Assembly (NCBI GenBank): GCA_964426945.1
Contig: CAYRSS010000039.1
Coordinates: 1-39,919 of the forward strand
From: CAYRSS01 sp964426945
Lineage (GTDB): Bacteria; Planctomycetota; Phycisphaerae; UBA1845
DNA length: 39,919 nt
Reading direction: 5' to 3'
The position numbers and the translations under genes were made by a program. This document shows positions 32,700 to 39,919 of the stretch, piece by piece. The notes beneath the pieces were generated by a model. That model was not told where the DNA came from, did not search any database, and saw only the letters and a list, made by a program, of their open reading frames with translations. How positions within the stretch are numbered: position 1 is the first letter of the stretch; each line of letters begins with the position of its first letter.

Positions 32700-33899
32700 C
32701 TACCACGGATTCTTCACATGGCACGCTCGCCCCGTCTTCTGCACGTAGTCCTGATGATAATCCTCCGCCGGCCAGAAGGTCTTCGCCGGTTCGAGCTGGG
32801 TGACGATCTTGCGGCTGCCGTAGCGGCCGGAGGTGGTCAGTTCCTGGATGTACGCCTCGGCCTCGCGCTGCTGGGCTTCGCTGGTGAACCAGATGCCTGA
32901 GCGGTACTGGTCGCCGACGTCCGGGCCCTGGCGGTTGAGCTGCGTCGGGTCGTGCATGGTGAAGAACGCCTCGAGCAACCGGCGGTAGCTGATCTTGGCC
33001 GGGTCGAAGACGACCTTCACTGTCTCGGCGTGGCCGGTCTTTTCGTAGCTGACCTGCTTGTACGTCGGGCTCTCGCCGCGGCCCTGCATGTAGCCGCTCA
33101 CCGCGTCGACCACGCCCGGACCCTGTTGGAAATAATGCTCCAGACCCCAGAAGCAACCGCCGGCGAAGTAGGCTTCCTGCAGCCCGCTCGACGCGTCGGC
33201 CTTGGGGGCGCCAGGCGCGGTGGCGGTCGGAGTCGCAGTCCCAGTCGCAGCAGCTGCCGCTGCGACCGCTCCGGCCGGTCGGCTCTCCGGTGGAAGCTCT
33301 GCCCCCTTCTCATGGAACACCAGCGACGCCGAGTTCAGGCAGTGCCGTTCGCCTGTCGGCTTGGGGCCGTCGTCGAAGACGTGGCCGAGGTGGGCGTCGC
33401 AGCGGGCGCAGTTGATCTCCACGCGGGTCATGAACGCGCTGTGGTCGACCTTGCGGGCGACGTGCTGCGGGTCGAACTCGCGGAAGAAGCTCGGCCAGCC
33501 CGTGCCCGAGTTGAACTTGTGCTCGCTGGAGAAGAGCGGCAGTCCGCACACGATGCAGCAGTAGATGCCGTCCTTCTTGTTATCCAGCAGCGTGCCGCAG
33601 AACGGCGGCTCGGTACCCGCTCGCTGGGTGATGCGATATGCCTCGGCATCGAGTTTCTTCGCCAGCTCGGCGACGCGCTCCCGCGAGAGCGGGGTGATGT
33701 CGTAGTTCGAGGCGGAGTACTTGCGGGTCGGGCTGCTCATGGCGGTGTCATGCTCCGGGGCGGCGCCGCTGCGGGCTTCCGCCGGGGTGGTCGAATCGTG
33801 CTCGTGCTCCTCGGCGGCGTCGCGGCGACAGCCGATCAGCGCCAAGGCGCCGACCAGGGCCGCCGTGCTCGCGCGGCGGAAGCGGATTGTCCACGTCAT
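32700..33899 (-). CDS. msrAB: bifunctional methionine sulfoxide reductase, MsrB-MsrA fusion lipoprotein
   Basis: 399 residues from ATG 33899, preceded by AGGAGA. A lipoprotein signal ends at lipobox LIGC (C24), so the enzyme should be tethered outside the inner membrane. MsrB comes first (63-200): zinc ligands C115/C118 and C164/C167, and the catalytic cysteine in GERHCLNS (C187). An Ala/Pro/Thr linker (208-238) leads to MsrA, with GGCFWG (C249 catalytic) and PTYKQVSYEKTGHAETV. Together the domains reduce both R and S methionine sulfoxide, repairing oxidised envelope proteins. A TACACT -10-like box lies at 33944-33949 without a clear -35. Confidence 0.93.
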   Translation of the reverse strand: MTWTIRFRRASTAALVGALALIGCRRDAAEEHEHDSTTPAEARSGAAPEHDTAMSSPTRKYSASNYDITPLSRERVAELAKKLDAEAYRITQRAGTEPPFCGTLLDNKKDGIYCCIVCGLPLFSSEHKFNSGTGWPSFFREFDPQHVARKVDHSAFMTRVEINCARCDAHLGHVFDDGPKPTGERHCLNSASLVFHEKGAELPPESRPAGAVAAAAAATGTATPTATAPGAPKADASSGLQEAYFAGGCFWGLEHYFQQGPGVVDAVSGYMQGRGESPTYKQVSYEKTGHAETVKVVFDPAKISYRRLLEAFFTMHDPTQLNRQGPDVGDQYRSGIWFTSEAQQREAEAYIQELTTSGRYGSRKIVTQLEPAKTFWPAEDYHQDYVQKTGRACHVKNPW

Positions 33900-34072
33900 G
33901 GCGTTGGTCTCCTGTTGAGATTCCGGCGACCGGCCTCCCGTGGAGTGTAGCACGCAGACGGGGGTCCGGGTCGTCGGATTCTGTCGCCGGGCGTCGGCCG
34001 GCCCGGTGCCCGCGGGGGCGTCGCCGGAGCCGCTTCCGCCCGCACGGGGCGGGGGCTATGCTTCGGGCCTGC

Positions 34073-34675
34073 ATGGCCGGCGAAACGCTCGAACCACTCC
34101 GTCGCCTGAAGGAACAGCTCCAGAAGCTGCCGGGGATCGGTCCGCGCGGGGCGGAGCGGATCGCGTTTCACCTGCTGCGCGAGGCCCGGCCGGTTGCGGC
34201 GGCGCTGGCCCAGGCGGTGCTTGATCTCAAGGACCGCGTGATCCACTGCGCTACCTGCTTCAACCTGACCGAGGCCAGCCCGTGCCCGATCTGTGCGAAT
34301 GCCGCGCGGGATCAGGCGGAAATCTGGGTGGTGGAGCAGCCGCGCGACGTGCCGGCACTGGAGGCCACGGGGCTGGTCCGCGGGGTGTATCACGTCCTGA
34401 TGGGGCACATTGACCCGATCGAGGGGATCGGCCCGGAGAACCTGACGCTCTCGGCGCTGTCGGCCCGGGTGCGCGGCGGGGCTGTGCGCGAAGTGGTGCT
34501 GGCCCTCAACCCCACGCTGGAGGGCGACGGCACGGCGCTCTACATCCAGAACGAGCTGGCCGACGCGGGGGCGAAGATCACGCGGCTGGCGCGCGGGCTG
34601 GCCGTCGGGTCGCAGATTGAGTACGCCTCGGTGGGCATGATCGAAGCGGCCATCCGCGGCCGCGGGCCAGCCTAG
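34073..34675 (+). CDS. recR: recombination protein RecR
   Basis: 200 residues, the normal length. RecR works with RecF and RecO to load RecA at gaps. The helix-hairpin-helix LPGIGPRGAERIAFHLL (19-35), a four-cysteine zinc site (C59, C62, C71, C74) and a Toprim domain (WVVEQPRDVPALE, MGHIDPIEGIGPENL, ALNPTLEGDGTALYI) are all present. ATG 34073 is preferred over ATG 34058 because the latter lies in a TATGCT -10-like box (34057-34062), which would give a very short leader. It is divergent from the Msr gene. Confidence 0.95.
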   Translation: MAGETLEPLRRLKEQLQKLPGIGPRGAERIAFHLLREARPVAAALAQAVLDLKDRVIHCATCFNLTEASPCPICANAARDQAEIWVVEQPRDVPALEATGLVRGVYHVLMGHIDPIEGIGPENLTLSALSARVRGGAVREVVLALNPTLEGDGTALYIQNELADAGAKITRLARGLAVGSQIEYASVGMIEAAIRGRGPA

Positions 34676-34676
34676 C

Positions 34677-34702
34677 CGCGCCGCCCGCCTGCGCGCGGCG
34701 CG
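34677..34702 (+). terminator. intrinsic terminator after recR
   Basis: CGCGCCGC (34677-34684) pairs perfectly with GCGGCGCG (34695-34702), ten-base loop, followed by TTGTTCCTT. It starts two bases after the recR stop. Confidence 0.65.
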
Positions 34703-34723
34703 TTGTTCCTTCCGGACGGCTGT

Positions 34724-35722
34724 CTACACCCGCACGCCGTCCGGCGGGCCGCTGTTGCTCTCTTCGAGCAGGTTCAGATACATGAACTGCATGGTGCCGC
34801 TCACGCTCTTGAACTGGTAGGTGCCGGTGCCGTCGATGCGGATGATCGCCGCACTGTCGGCGGAGTTTCCGCCGATCGCCTCGGGGGCGAACTCGCAGCA
34901 GTAGGTGACCGTGCCCTGGAACTGGATGCTGCATGCGCCGGGCTCGCCGAGGCCGCTGTCGTTGTCATCGCCTTCCAGAGTTACATCGATGACCAGGCTC
35001 GTCCCGTCAAAGCTGATGGTCCCCTGGGGGGATTGATCGAAGCAACCTTCCGCGGTTGATCCATCCGGCGAAGTCGAGGTGATGATCGTCACCAGCCGCT
35101 CGCCGGTGCTGTCGCCGCCGAGGATGACGGTTGCGCCCACGTCCTCCGGCTCCGCGAGGAACGCGAGCGGGAGGATGTGCGTGTTCTGGATCGTCCATTG
35201 TCCGATGTCCTCGAGCGACGCCGGCGGAGTACATGGTTCGAAGCGAGCGATGCGCGGCGATCCGATGTCGGCGGATCGGCTGCCGACGCGGACGCGACCG
35301 GAGCCCTCGGTGAGGTTGCACGTGGTTGCCGTCTGGACAGACGGGTCGCACGCGGCGGCGTCGGCGCTGAACTCAACCTGGCAGTTGCGGTTGGCGCCGA
35401 TGTCGGCGTAGGCGACGTCCGCGGTCAGTTGGCCGTTCTCGTAGCGGAGGCCGCCGCTCGGATGGATCCCGAGGCAGCTGTCTCCGGCGTCGGGGTTGGT
35501 GGTGAGGATGGCGAATTCGACGTTGGGGCCGTAGCCGCCGACGAGAAACGTGTCGGCGGCGACCATCCAGACCTCCGTGTCGCCCAGAAACCCGGTGACG
35601 AAGGGCAGAAAGTCGGTCGTGTCATTGGGTCCGGAGGTTCCGCCCCCGCCCGTGGCGCAGCCGATGAAGGTCGCCAGTGATGCGGTCAGCAGCCATCGCG
35701 TCGCGCGGGATCGGTTGTGCAT
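34724..35722 (-). CDS. lipoprotein of unknown function
   Basis: 332 residues from ATG 35722, which follows GGAG at eight bases; an upstream in-frame ATG at 35746 is less likely. Lipobox FIGC (C22) follows a typical signal, then a Gly/Ser linker (ATGGGGTSGPNDTTD). The mature part is rich in Thr, Gly, Asp and beta-strand-like stretches, with scattered cysteines (TTCNLTEGSGRV, FEPCTPPASLED, CSIQFQGTVTYCCEF). No family recognised. It is downstream of, and on the same strand as, the secreted protein at 35839, so the two may be expressed together. Confidence 0.75.
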   Translation of the reverse strand: MHNRSRATRWLLTASLATFIGCATGGGGTSGPNDTTDFLPFVTGFLGDTEVWMVAADTFLVGGYGPNVEFAILTTNPDAGDSCLGIHPSGGLRYENGQLTADVAYADIGANRNCQVEFSADAAACDPSVQTATTCNLTEGSGRVRVGSRSADIGSPRIARFEPCTPPASLEDIGQWTIQNTHILPLAFLAEPEDVGATVILGGDSTGERLVTIITSTSPDGSTAEGCFDQSPQGTISFDGTSLVIDVTLEGDDNDSGLGEPGACSIQFQGTVTYCCEFAPEAIGGNSADSAAIIRIDGTGTYQFKSVSGTMQFMYLNLLEESNSGPPDGVRV

Positions 35723-35742
35723 GAGTTCGGCTCCGTTGCCCG

Positions 35743-35768
35743 CCATTCGTGCGTCCACGCGCGAATGG
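35743..35768. repeat. imperfect 11-base inverted repeat in the lipoprotein leader
   Basis: CCATTCGTGCG (35743-35753) and CGCGCGAATGG (35758-35768) match at 10 of 11 positions around TCCA. It lies upstream of the lipoprotein Shine-Dalgarno site, so it could be an operator or an mRNA stem-loop. Confidence 0.4.
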
Positions 35769-35838
35769 ACGGGCTGAGAGCATGCTAGCCGAAACTCGCG
35801 CGATGCTCGACCGGCGGGTCGGGCTCACGACAGGGGCG

Positions 35839-36873
35839 TTATGCCGCGGCGGTCCTTCGGCGGAAGATGAGCATACCGCTCATGAGCAGCAACGACAGGA
35901 TTGCACCGATGCCGATGTCCGAAGCGGCGGGAACGGAGGCGCCGAGACGCGCCGGCGTGACCCCGTGTTCGGCGTTCGGCGCGATGTGCAGCGACGTGAC
36001 GATGAACTGCTCGGTCGGCTGATCCGTGCACGTTGCGCACGGGACCGCCCGAACGCCGACCGCCATGCTGTCGCAGACGCCGGACGAGGAGCCTGGCAGG
36101 GGCGGATCGAGTACGCCGTCGCAGTTGCCGTCCACCATGAGCCCCGCCGGGACTTCAAGAATGCCGAGCGCCGGGTTGAGGACGTCGCGATAGACCCAGT
36201 GCCCGCCCGCGGTCAGCGACGCCGCGTGCCCGGCCAGCCCCAGGTCCAGCACGGCAGGGTTTCCGCCTCCTACGGGAGTGAATCGGAATTTCGAAGCGAC
36301 GGGCAAGGTCGAGTTGAACGTCCCACCCGAAGGACAGAGCATGAGCAACGCCATCTGGCCGGTCAGGGTCGGACAGCCGGGCTGCGGATTCAGATAGCAG
36401 TCGGAGAGGCACTTTTCCACGTCCCACTGTGTCGGGACGCCGTTGATGATGACCGTGATGGTTCCAGTCCCCACGAGGTTCATCGCGACGAGCCTAATGG
36501 CTACGTCAGCGCCGGCCGGGCATTCCGCGTCGCATTGATTGCCAGGCGTGAAGTTGATGAGGTGAAGGCGCTCGACGATCGTATCCGTTGGGCCGAGCGG
36601 ACCCCCGAAGGCGCGCCCACGCAGGGCGATGGTTCCGGCGAACGGCTCCGATCCCGGCGCGAAAAAGTCGGCGGGGATCGGATCGCTGCTGAAGTCGACG
36701 GTCGTGGTGCCCGGTGTCGTAACCCAGAGGTCGATTCCTGGCCCGATGTCCTGCTGTTCCGCGGCGGCTCGTCCCGCGAGGAGTGGCAGGGCGATTGCGG
36801 CCAGCCAGATCGAGCGCCCAGGGCGTCCGGCAGCCGTGGTGAGGGATACGAGCGCGGTTCGTGTGTGCCGCAT
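35839..36873 (-). CDS. secreted protein with C-terminal sorting-type anchor
   Basis: 344 residues from an ATG preceded by AAGGAG. A signal peptide ends near GRAAAEQQ. The C-terminus has the three-part form of PEP-CTERM/IPTL-CTERM-like signals: a short motif (VPAASDIG), a hydrophobic span (ILSLLLMSGMLIF) and an arginine cluster (RRR), the feature recognised by exosortase-type or related proteases. The body has no recognised enzyme motif; VDGNCDGVLDP is an Asp-rich loop and there are three Cys-containing blocks. Probably an extracellular matrix or surface protein. No exosortase gene is in the window. Confidence 0.75.
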   Translation of the reverse strand: MRHTRTALVSLTTAAGRPGRSIWLAAIALPLLAGRAAAEQQDIGPGIDLWVTTPGTTTVDFSSDPIPADFFAPGSEPFAGTIALRGRAFGGPLGPTDTIVERLHLINFTPGNQCDAECPAGADVAIRLVAMNLVGTGTITVIINGVPTQWDVEKCLSDCYLNPQPGCPTLTGQMALLMLCPSGGTFNSTLPVASKFRFTPVGGGNPAVLDLGLAGHAASLTAGGHWVYRDVLNPALGILEVPAGLMVDGNCDGVLDPPLPGSSSGVCDSMAVGVRAVPCATCTDQPTEQFIVTSLHIAPNAEHGVTPARLGASVPAASDIGIGAILSLLLMSGMLIFRRRTAAA

Positions 36874-37261
36874 GGCGAGACTCCTCTCCTTGAAGTGAAC
36901 CTGATCGACCGCGCGAATGAATGCGCGAGCCGTGCTACCACTGCGACCTGCCGCGAAGCGCCCGACAGCAGGCAGCTGGCCGGGAATGGCGGCTGGAAAG
37001 CCCGAGTTGACGGATTCAAGAGTAGCAGTTTCGGAGGTCCGATAGCAAGGGAAATCCCCCTTCCCTCCAGGCCGTCGTGTCCCCTAGGCCGGGTTCTGAC
37101 CTGCGGTTGGCTCAGCGTGGCCAGTGCCGGAAGCTCCCCATCCGACTCCCGAGGCCCCGCCCACCCATGCAGTCGCGGGTGTCCAAGCGGCTCCCGAGGC
37201 GGGTGCCGCGTCCGACCAGCCAGGCGGGCAGGTCGCCGGGGTGTTCAGCGGTGCTGTCGCG
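36874..37261. other. intergenic region between two divergent envelope genes
   Basis: The gap between the secreted protein start and the BamD-like start is 423 bases. No tRNA, riboswitch or convincing gene is seen. A weak minus-strand promoter (TTGCTA at 37048-37043, 18 bases, TACTCT at 37024-37019) may serve the secreted protein. A small stem AGGGAA/TTCCCT lies at 37048-37066. The right end holds the BamD-like promoter. Confidence 0.4.
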
Positions 37262-37299
37262 TTGCGGGCGGGATCGAGCGGCGCATAATGAGCCGCGTG
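37262..37299 (+). promoter_or_regulatory. promoter of the BamD-like gene, leaderless geometry
   Basis: TTGCGG (37262-37267), a 16-base spacer and CATAAT (37284-37289), then seven bases to GTG 37297. The in-frame ATG at 37288 overlaps the -10 box and would not be in the mRNA if this promoter is used. Confidence 0.5.
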
Positions 37300-38370
37300 A
37301 ATGACTTAACCGGATCGAAGCTCGCCGGGCGACCGCTGCCGGCCATGCCCCGAGGGTTGGTCTGCGCCGTGGCGGCGATGCAACTCTGCGTCCTCGCCAG
37401 CCCCGCGGCGGCCCAGCAGCGCGGCACGCGGACGCTGACCTACGATCGTGACCGGGGCGAATTGGTGGAGTTGCCCCCTCCGCCGCCGGGCACCCCCGAG
37501 GGCGAGTTGCACGCGATCCGGCGGCTGGTGTCCGACGGGGAGTTCGGCGACGCGCTCGACGGCTGCAAGGCGTTTGTGAAGCGCTTCGGCGAAGACGACG
37601 CGTACTACCCCGCGGTGATGATTGCCCGGGCCGAGTCGCTCATCGGCCGGCGCGACTATGACAAGGCGCACAAGCTGCTGCAGGAGTTTCTCAACCGGTT
37701 CGCCGGGTTGGACCTGACTGCGGAGGCGCTGCGGCTGGAGGTGATCATCGCCGAGACCTACCTGACGGGGGTCAAGCGGAAGTTCCTCGGGCTGCGGATC
37801 CTCGACAGCGAGGATACCGCGTTTGAGATCCTGGACGACGTGTCGATCGGCTATCCGAACGAGCCGATCGCGCCGCTGGCGATTCGCATCAAGGCCGACT
37901 ACCTGTTCCGCACGGGCGAGTACCCGCTGGCGGAACTCGAGTACGCCCGTCTGATTCAGGAATACCCGCGTCACCGCTATCACCAGCCGGCGCTGCGGCG
38001 ATCGGCGGAGGCGGCGCTCGCCGGGTTCCGCGGCATCGACTATGACGAAGCGGCGCTGATCGAGGCGGGTGAGCGGTTCAGTGACTACCGCCTGCGGTAT
38101 CCGGCCGCGGCCGACGGCGACAACGTCGCGCTGATTCTGCGCAACATCGCCGCCTTCCGCGCCGAGAAGGAATACGCCATCGCGAGCTACTACGAGCGGA
38201 CGCGGCACCTGTCGTCTGCGGTGTTCTACTACGAGTCGATCGTGCGCAACTGGCCGGATTCGATCGCGGCGGGCAAGGCGCGGTCGCGGCTGGCGGTGCT
38301 CGGCGTGGGTGAACTGCCCGCGCCGGTGGACGAGCCCGTGGCGGATGCCGCCGCGGCGGGGGAGGGCTAG
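37297..38370 (+). CDS. BamD-like outer-membrane assembly protein (tetratricopeptide type)
   Basis: 357 residues from GTG 37297, or 360 from ATG 37288; ATG 37345 would start just before the signal peptide. The hydrophobic signal (GLVCAVAAMQLCVLASPAAAQQ, cut after A-A-A) has no lipobox cysteine at the cleavage point, unlike standard BamD. The mature part is made of helical pairs with TPR/BamD-like patterns: FGDALDGCKAFVKRFGEDDAY, DYDKAHKLLQEFLNRFAG, GEYPLAELEYARLIQEYPRH and SSAVFYYESIVRNWPDS. BamD is part of the complex that folds outer-membrane proteins. lptE follows immediately, which supports an outer-membrane assembly role. Confidence 0.75.
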   Translation: MNDLTGSKLAGRPLPAMPRGLVCAVAAMQLCVLASPAAAQQRGTRTLTYDRDRGELVELPPPPPGTPEGELHAIRRLVSDGEFGDALDGCKAFVKRFGEDDAYYPAVMIARAESLIGRRDYDKAHKLLQEFLNRFAGLDLTAEALRLEVIIAETYLTGVKRKFLGLRILDSEDTAFEILDDVSIGYPNEPIAPLAIRIKADYLFRTGEYPLAELEYARLIQEYPRHRYHQPALRRSAEAALAGFRGIDYDEAALIEAGERFSDYRLRYPAAADGDNVALILRNIAAFRAEKEYAIASYYERTRHLSSAVFYYESIVRNWPDSIAAGKARSRLAVLGVGELPAPVDEPVADAAAAGEG

Positions 38371-38907
38371 ATGCAGATCATGCGCGTTCAGGCTGGTCTA
38401 CGCGTCCTTTGCAGCCGCTGCGGCCTGCCGGCCCTGGGGGGGCTGATGCTCCTGCTGGGCGGGGGGTGCGGGTATTCGACGGCGAGGCCCTTTCCGACCG
38501 ATATTCAGACGGTACACGTCGAAATGTTCGACTCGAAGGAGTTCCGGCGTGAGTTGGAGTTTCGCCTGACCGAATCCCTGATCAAGCGTATCGAGATGGA
38601 TACGCCGTACAGGATCGCGCCCGCGGCGACGGCCGACGCGATCCTCTCGGGCGAGATTCTCGAGGTCCGCAACCGGACCTTCGGCAAGGACTTCGAGACC
38701 AACCTGGCGCGGGAGATCGGCTCGACCGTCGTCGTGCGTTTTCGCTTCAAGGACGCGCGCGACGGCCGCATCCTGAGGGAGCGCGAGCGGTTTGTGCACC
38801 AGGTGAGCTACATTCCTCCGGTGGGGGAGTCTTTTCACGACGGGATGACGCGGGCGATGGACGGCCTGGCCGAGCGCATCGTCGAAGCCATGGAAGCGGA
38901 CTGGTAG
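38371..38907 (+). CDS. lptE: LPS-assembly lipoprotein LptE
   Basis: 178 residues. Start abuts the preceding stop. Lipobox LLGGGC (C33) follows a hydrophobic stretch. The mature part has the family pattern GCGYSTARPFPTDIQTVHVEMF (as GCGYSTARPFP and IQTVHVEMF), then LTESLIKRIEMDTPYRIAP, DAILSGEILEVRNR, and a closing FHDGMTRAMDGLAERIVEAME. LptE plugs LptD in the outer membrane for lipopolysaccharide export. Planctomycete members are divergent, so the name rests on this pattern and the neighbour. Confidence 0.8.
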   Translation: MQIMRVQAGLRVLCSRCGLPALGGLMLLLGGGCGYSTARPFPTDIQTVHVEMFDSKEFRRELEFRLTESLIKRIEMDTPYRIAPAATADAILSGEILEVRNRTFGKDFETNLAREIGSTVVVRFRFKDARDGRILRERERFVHQVSYIPPVGESFHDGMTRAMDGLAERIVEAMEADW

Positions 38908-38919
38908 CAGCGCTATGAT
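38891..38919 (+). promoter_or_regulatory. possible ftsH promoter
   Basis: TGGAAG, a 17-base spacer and TATGAT (38914-38919). The -10 box is good, the -35 box weak and inside the end of lptE. The expected start is near 38926, giving a leader of about 105 bases. Confidence 0.4.
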
Positions 38920-39030
38920 GTCTTTCGGACCGTCGCGATCTGCGTCGTGTCCGCCGGGGGACGGGGTGCGCGACAGGAGGCGGCGGCCGGCGCCGCGCCG
39001 GGCGACCTGCCGGGAACGGGGAGTTGATTC

Positions 39031-39919
39031 ATGTCCGAAGGAAACGGCCCGACGCAAAACCCGGGGAACGGATCGCGCAAGCCGACGCCGCCGCCGCCAC
39101 CGAGGATGTGGCGAAGCGGGGCGAGCTGGGTCGTCCTGTTCATCGTGGCCTCCGTCCTGGTGATGCTGCTTCAGCGGACGGTCACGTCCGCCGACCGCAT
39201 CTCGATCTCGCAGTTCAACCGCTACGTCGAGAACCAGAGCATCGAGTCGGTCGTCATCATGCAGGCCGACGGCAAGCTCCGCGGCCGCCTGAAGCCCTCG
39301 GTGACCGTCGACGCCAACGGCACGCGCAACTTCGAGGTGATCTACCCGGCGACGGCGATCGACGACAGTTTCGTCATGCGCCTGCAGGACCAGCTTCCCG
39401 ACGCGGAGGTGAAGGCCGAGCAGCAGAGCCCGCTGCTGATGATCCTGCTGTCGATGCTGCCGTGGCTGCTGATCTTCGCGTTTCTGTGGTTCGTGATCTT
39501 CCGTCAGCTCCGCGGCGCCGGCGGCGCGGGTGGCATGCTCGGCAATTTCGGGCGCTCCCGCCATCGCATCACCGCGAAGGAACACACCAACATCACGTTC
39601 GCGGACGTCGCCGGCGTGGAAGAGGCGAAGGAAGAAGTCCGCGAGATCATCGAGTTTCTCAAGTCGCCCAAGAAGTTCGCCCGGCTCGGCGCGCGCATTC
39701 CGCGCGGCGTGCTGCTGGTGGGCGAGCCGGGGTGCGGCAAGACGCTGCTGGCCAAGGCAATCGCCGGCGAGGCCGACGTGCCCTTCCTGTCGATCAGCGG
39801 GTCGGACTTCGTCGAGATGTTCGTCGGTGTGGGCGCGTCACGCGTCCGCGACCTGTTCAAGCAGGCGAAGGAAAACTCGCCCTGCATCATCTTCATCGAC
39901 GAGATCGACGCGGTGGGAC
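39031..39919 (+). CDS. ftsH: ATP-dependent zinc metalloprotease FtsH, N-terminal part (runs off the window)
   Basis: 296 residues are present. FtsH is a membrane-anchored AAA protease that degrades unstable membrane and regulatory proteins. Two membrane spans (about 31-47 and 135-157) flank a periplasmic domain. The AAA domain begins with FADVAGVEEAKEEVREIIEF (190-209); Walker A is GEPGCGKT (231-238), differing from the common GPPGTGKT at positions 2 and 5; the pore loop MFVGVGASRVRDLF and Walker B IIFIDEIDA follow. The zinc site HEXXH would lie outside the window. ATG 39031 is preceded by GGGGAG with seven bases of spacing. The N-terminal 27 residues are Pro-rich. Confidence 0.95.
   Translation, partial: MSEGNGPTQNPGNGSRKPTPPPPPRMWRSGASWVVLFIVASVLVMLLQRTVTSADRISISQFNRYVENQSIESVVIMQADGKLRGRLKPSVTVDANGTRNFEVIYPATAIDDSFVMRLQDQLPDAEVKAEQQSPLLMILLSMLPWLLIFAFLWFVIFRQLRGAGGAGGMLGNFGRSRHRITAKEHTNITFADVAGVEEAKEEVREIIEFLKSPKKFARLGARIPRGVLLVGEPGCGKTLLAKAIAGEADVPFLSISGSDFVEMFVGVGASRVRDLFKQAKENSPCIIFIDEIDAVG

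Noticed and set aside
35749..37287. Open plus-strand frame leading into the BamD-like gene
   Set aside because: It reads through the antisense of the secreted protein and the intergenic region. The signal peptide and promoter place the real start at 37297 or nearby.
36874..37287. Possible tRNA or other structured RNA
   Set aside because: No GTTCRA T-loop with an acceptor stem on either strand, and no RNase P, SRP or tmRNA signature.
1..39919. CRISPR array or insertion sequence
   Set aside because: No regularly spaced repeat array, and no transposase gene or terminal inverted repeats of IS type were found.

Overview
The window is GC-rich chromosomal DNA from a planctomycete, most likely of the Phycisphaerae type. 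The grounds are secreted proteins carrying dockerin/EF-hand-like Asp-rich repeats, a HAF-repeat protein, a right-handed beta-helix protein and a C-terminal sorting-signal protein, mixed with a Gram-negative envelope set (LptE, a BamD-like protein, Lnt, MreD/PBP2/RodA). This assignment is an inference from gene content; no rRNA or tRNA gene was found.

Layout. (1) 1-1400, minus strand: an ArsR-methyltransferase fusion regulator followed by the start of ahcY, with a promoter and an overlapping inverted repeat. (2) 1673-6366, plus: ECF sigma factor, a very long membrane anti-sigma-like protein, and a multi-spanning GT-C-like protein, all abutting. (3) 13266-6372, minus: recQ, miaA, ABC ATPase, ABC-2 permease, an exported methyltransferase-fold protein and a CYTH protein, tightly packed. 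(4) 13411-17657: two divergent secreted-protein genes followed by a repeat-rich intergenic segment with perfect palindromes and heptamer repeats. (5) 26138-17658, minus: moeA, lnt, a HEAT-repeat lipoprotein, then mreD, PBP2 and rodA, the elongation machinery of the cell wall. (6) 26205-27660, plus: a small membrane protein, thiS and thiG, facing a LolA-like exported protein. (7) 28823-30547: recJ. (8) 30636-32610: a lower-GC accessory island with a three-gene coupled operon (TIGR04255-like protein, small unknown protein, PIN nuclease) and, on the other strand, a small gene broken by one in-frame stop. (9) 32700-36873: an MsrB-MsrA lipoprotein fusion, recR, a lipoprotein and a secreted C-terminally anchored protein. 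(10) 37297-39919, plus: BamD-like protein, LptE and the first third of ftsH.

How the parts fit. Most genes are housekeeping: methyl cycle, tRNA modification, recombination repair (recQ, recJ, recR), thiamin thiazole synthesis, molybdenum cofactor, and envelope assembly. The part most likely to hold something undescribed is the 30.6-32.6 kb island. A second theme is transcription start geometry: three genes (recQ, the TIGR04255-like gene and the BamD-like gene) have a sigma-70-type -10 box 6-7 bases before the start codon and no Shine-Dalgarno site, which predicts leaderless mRNAs, while other genes in the window carry clear AGGAG-type sites.
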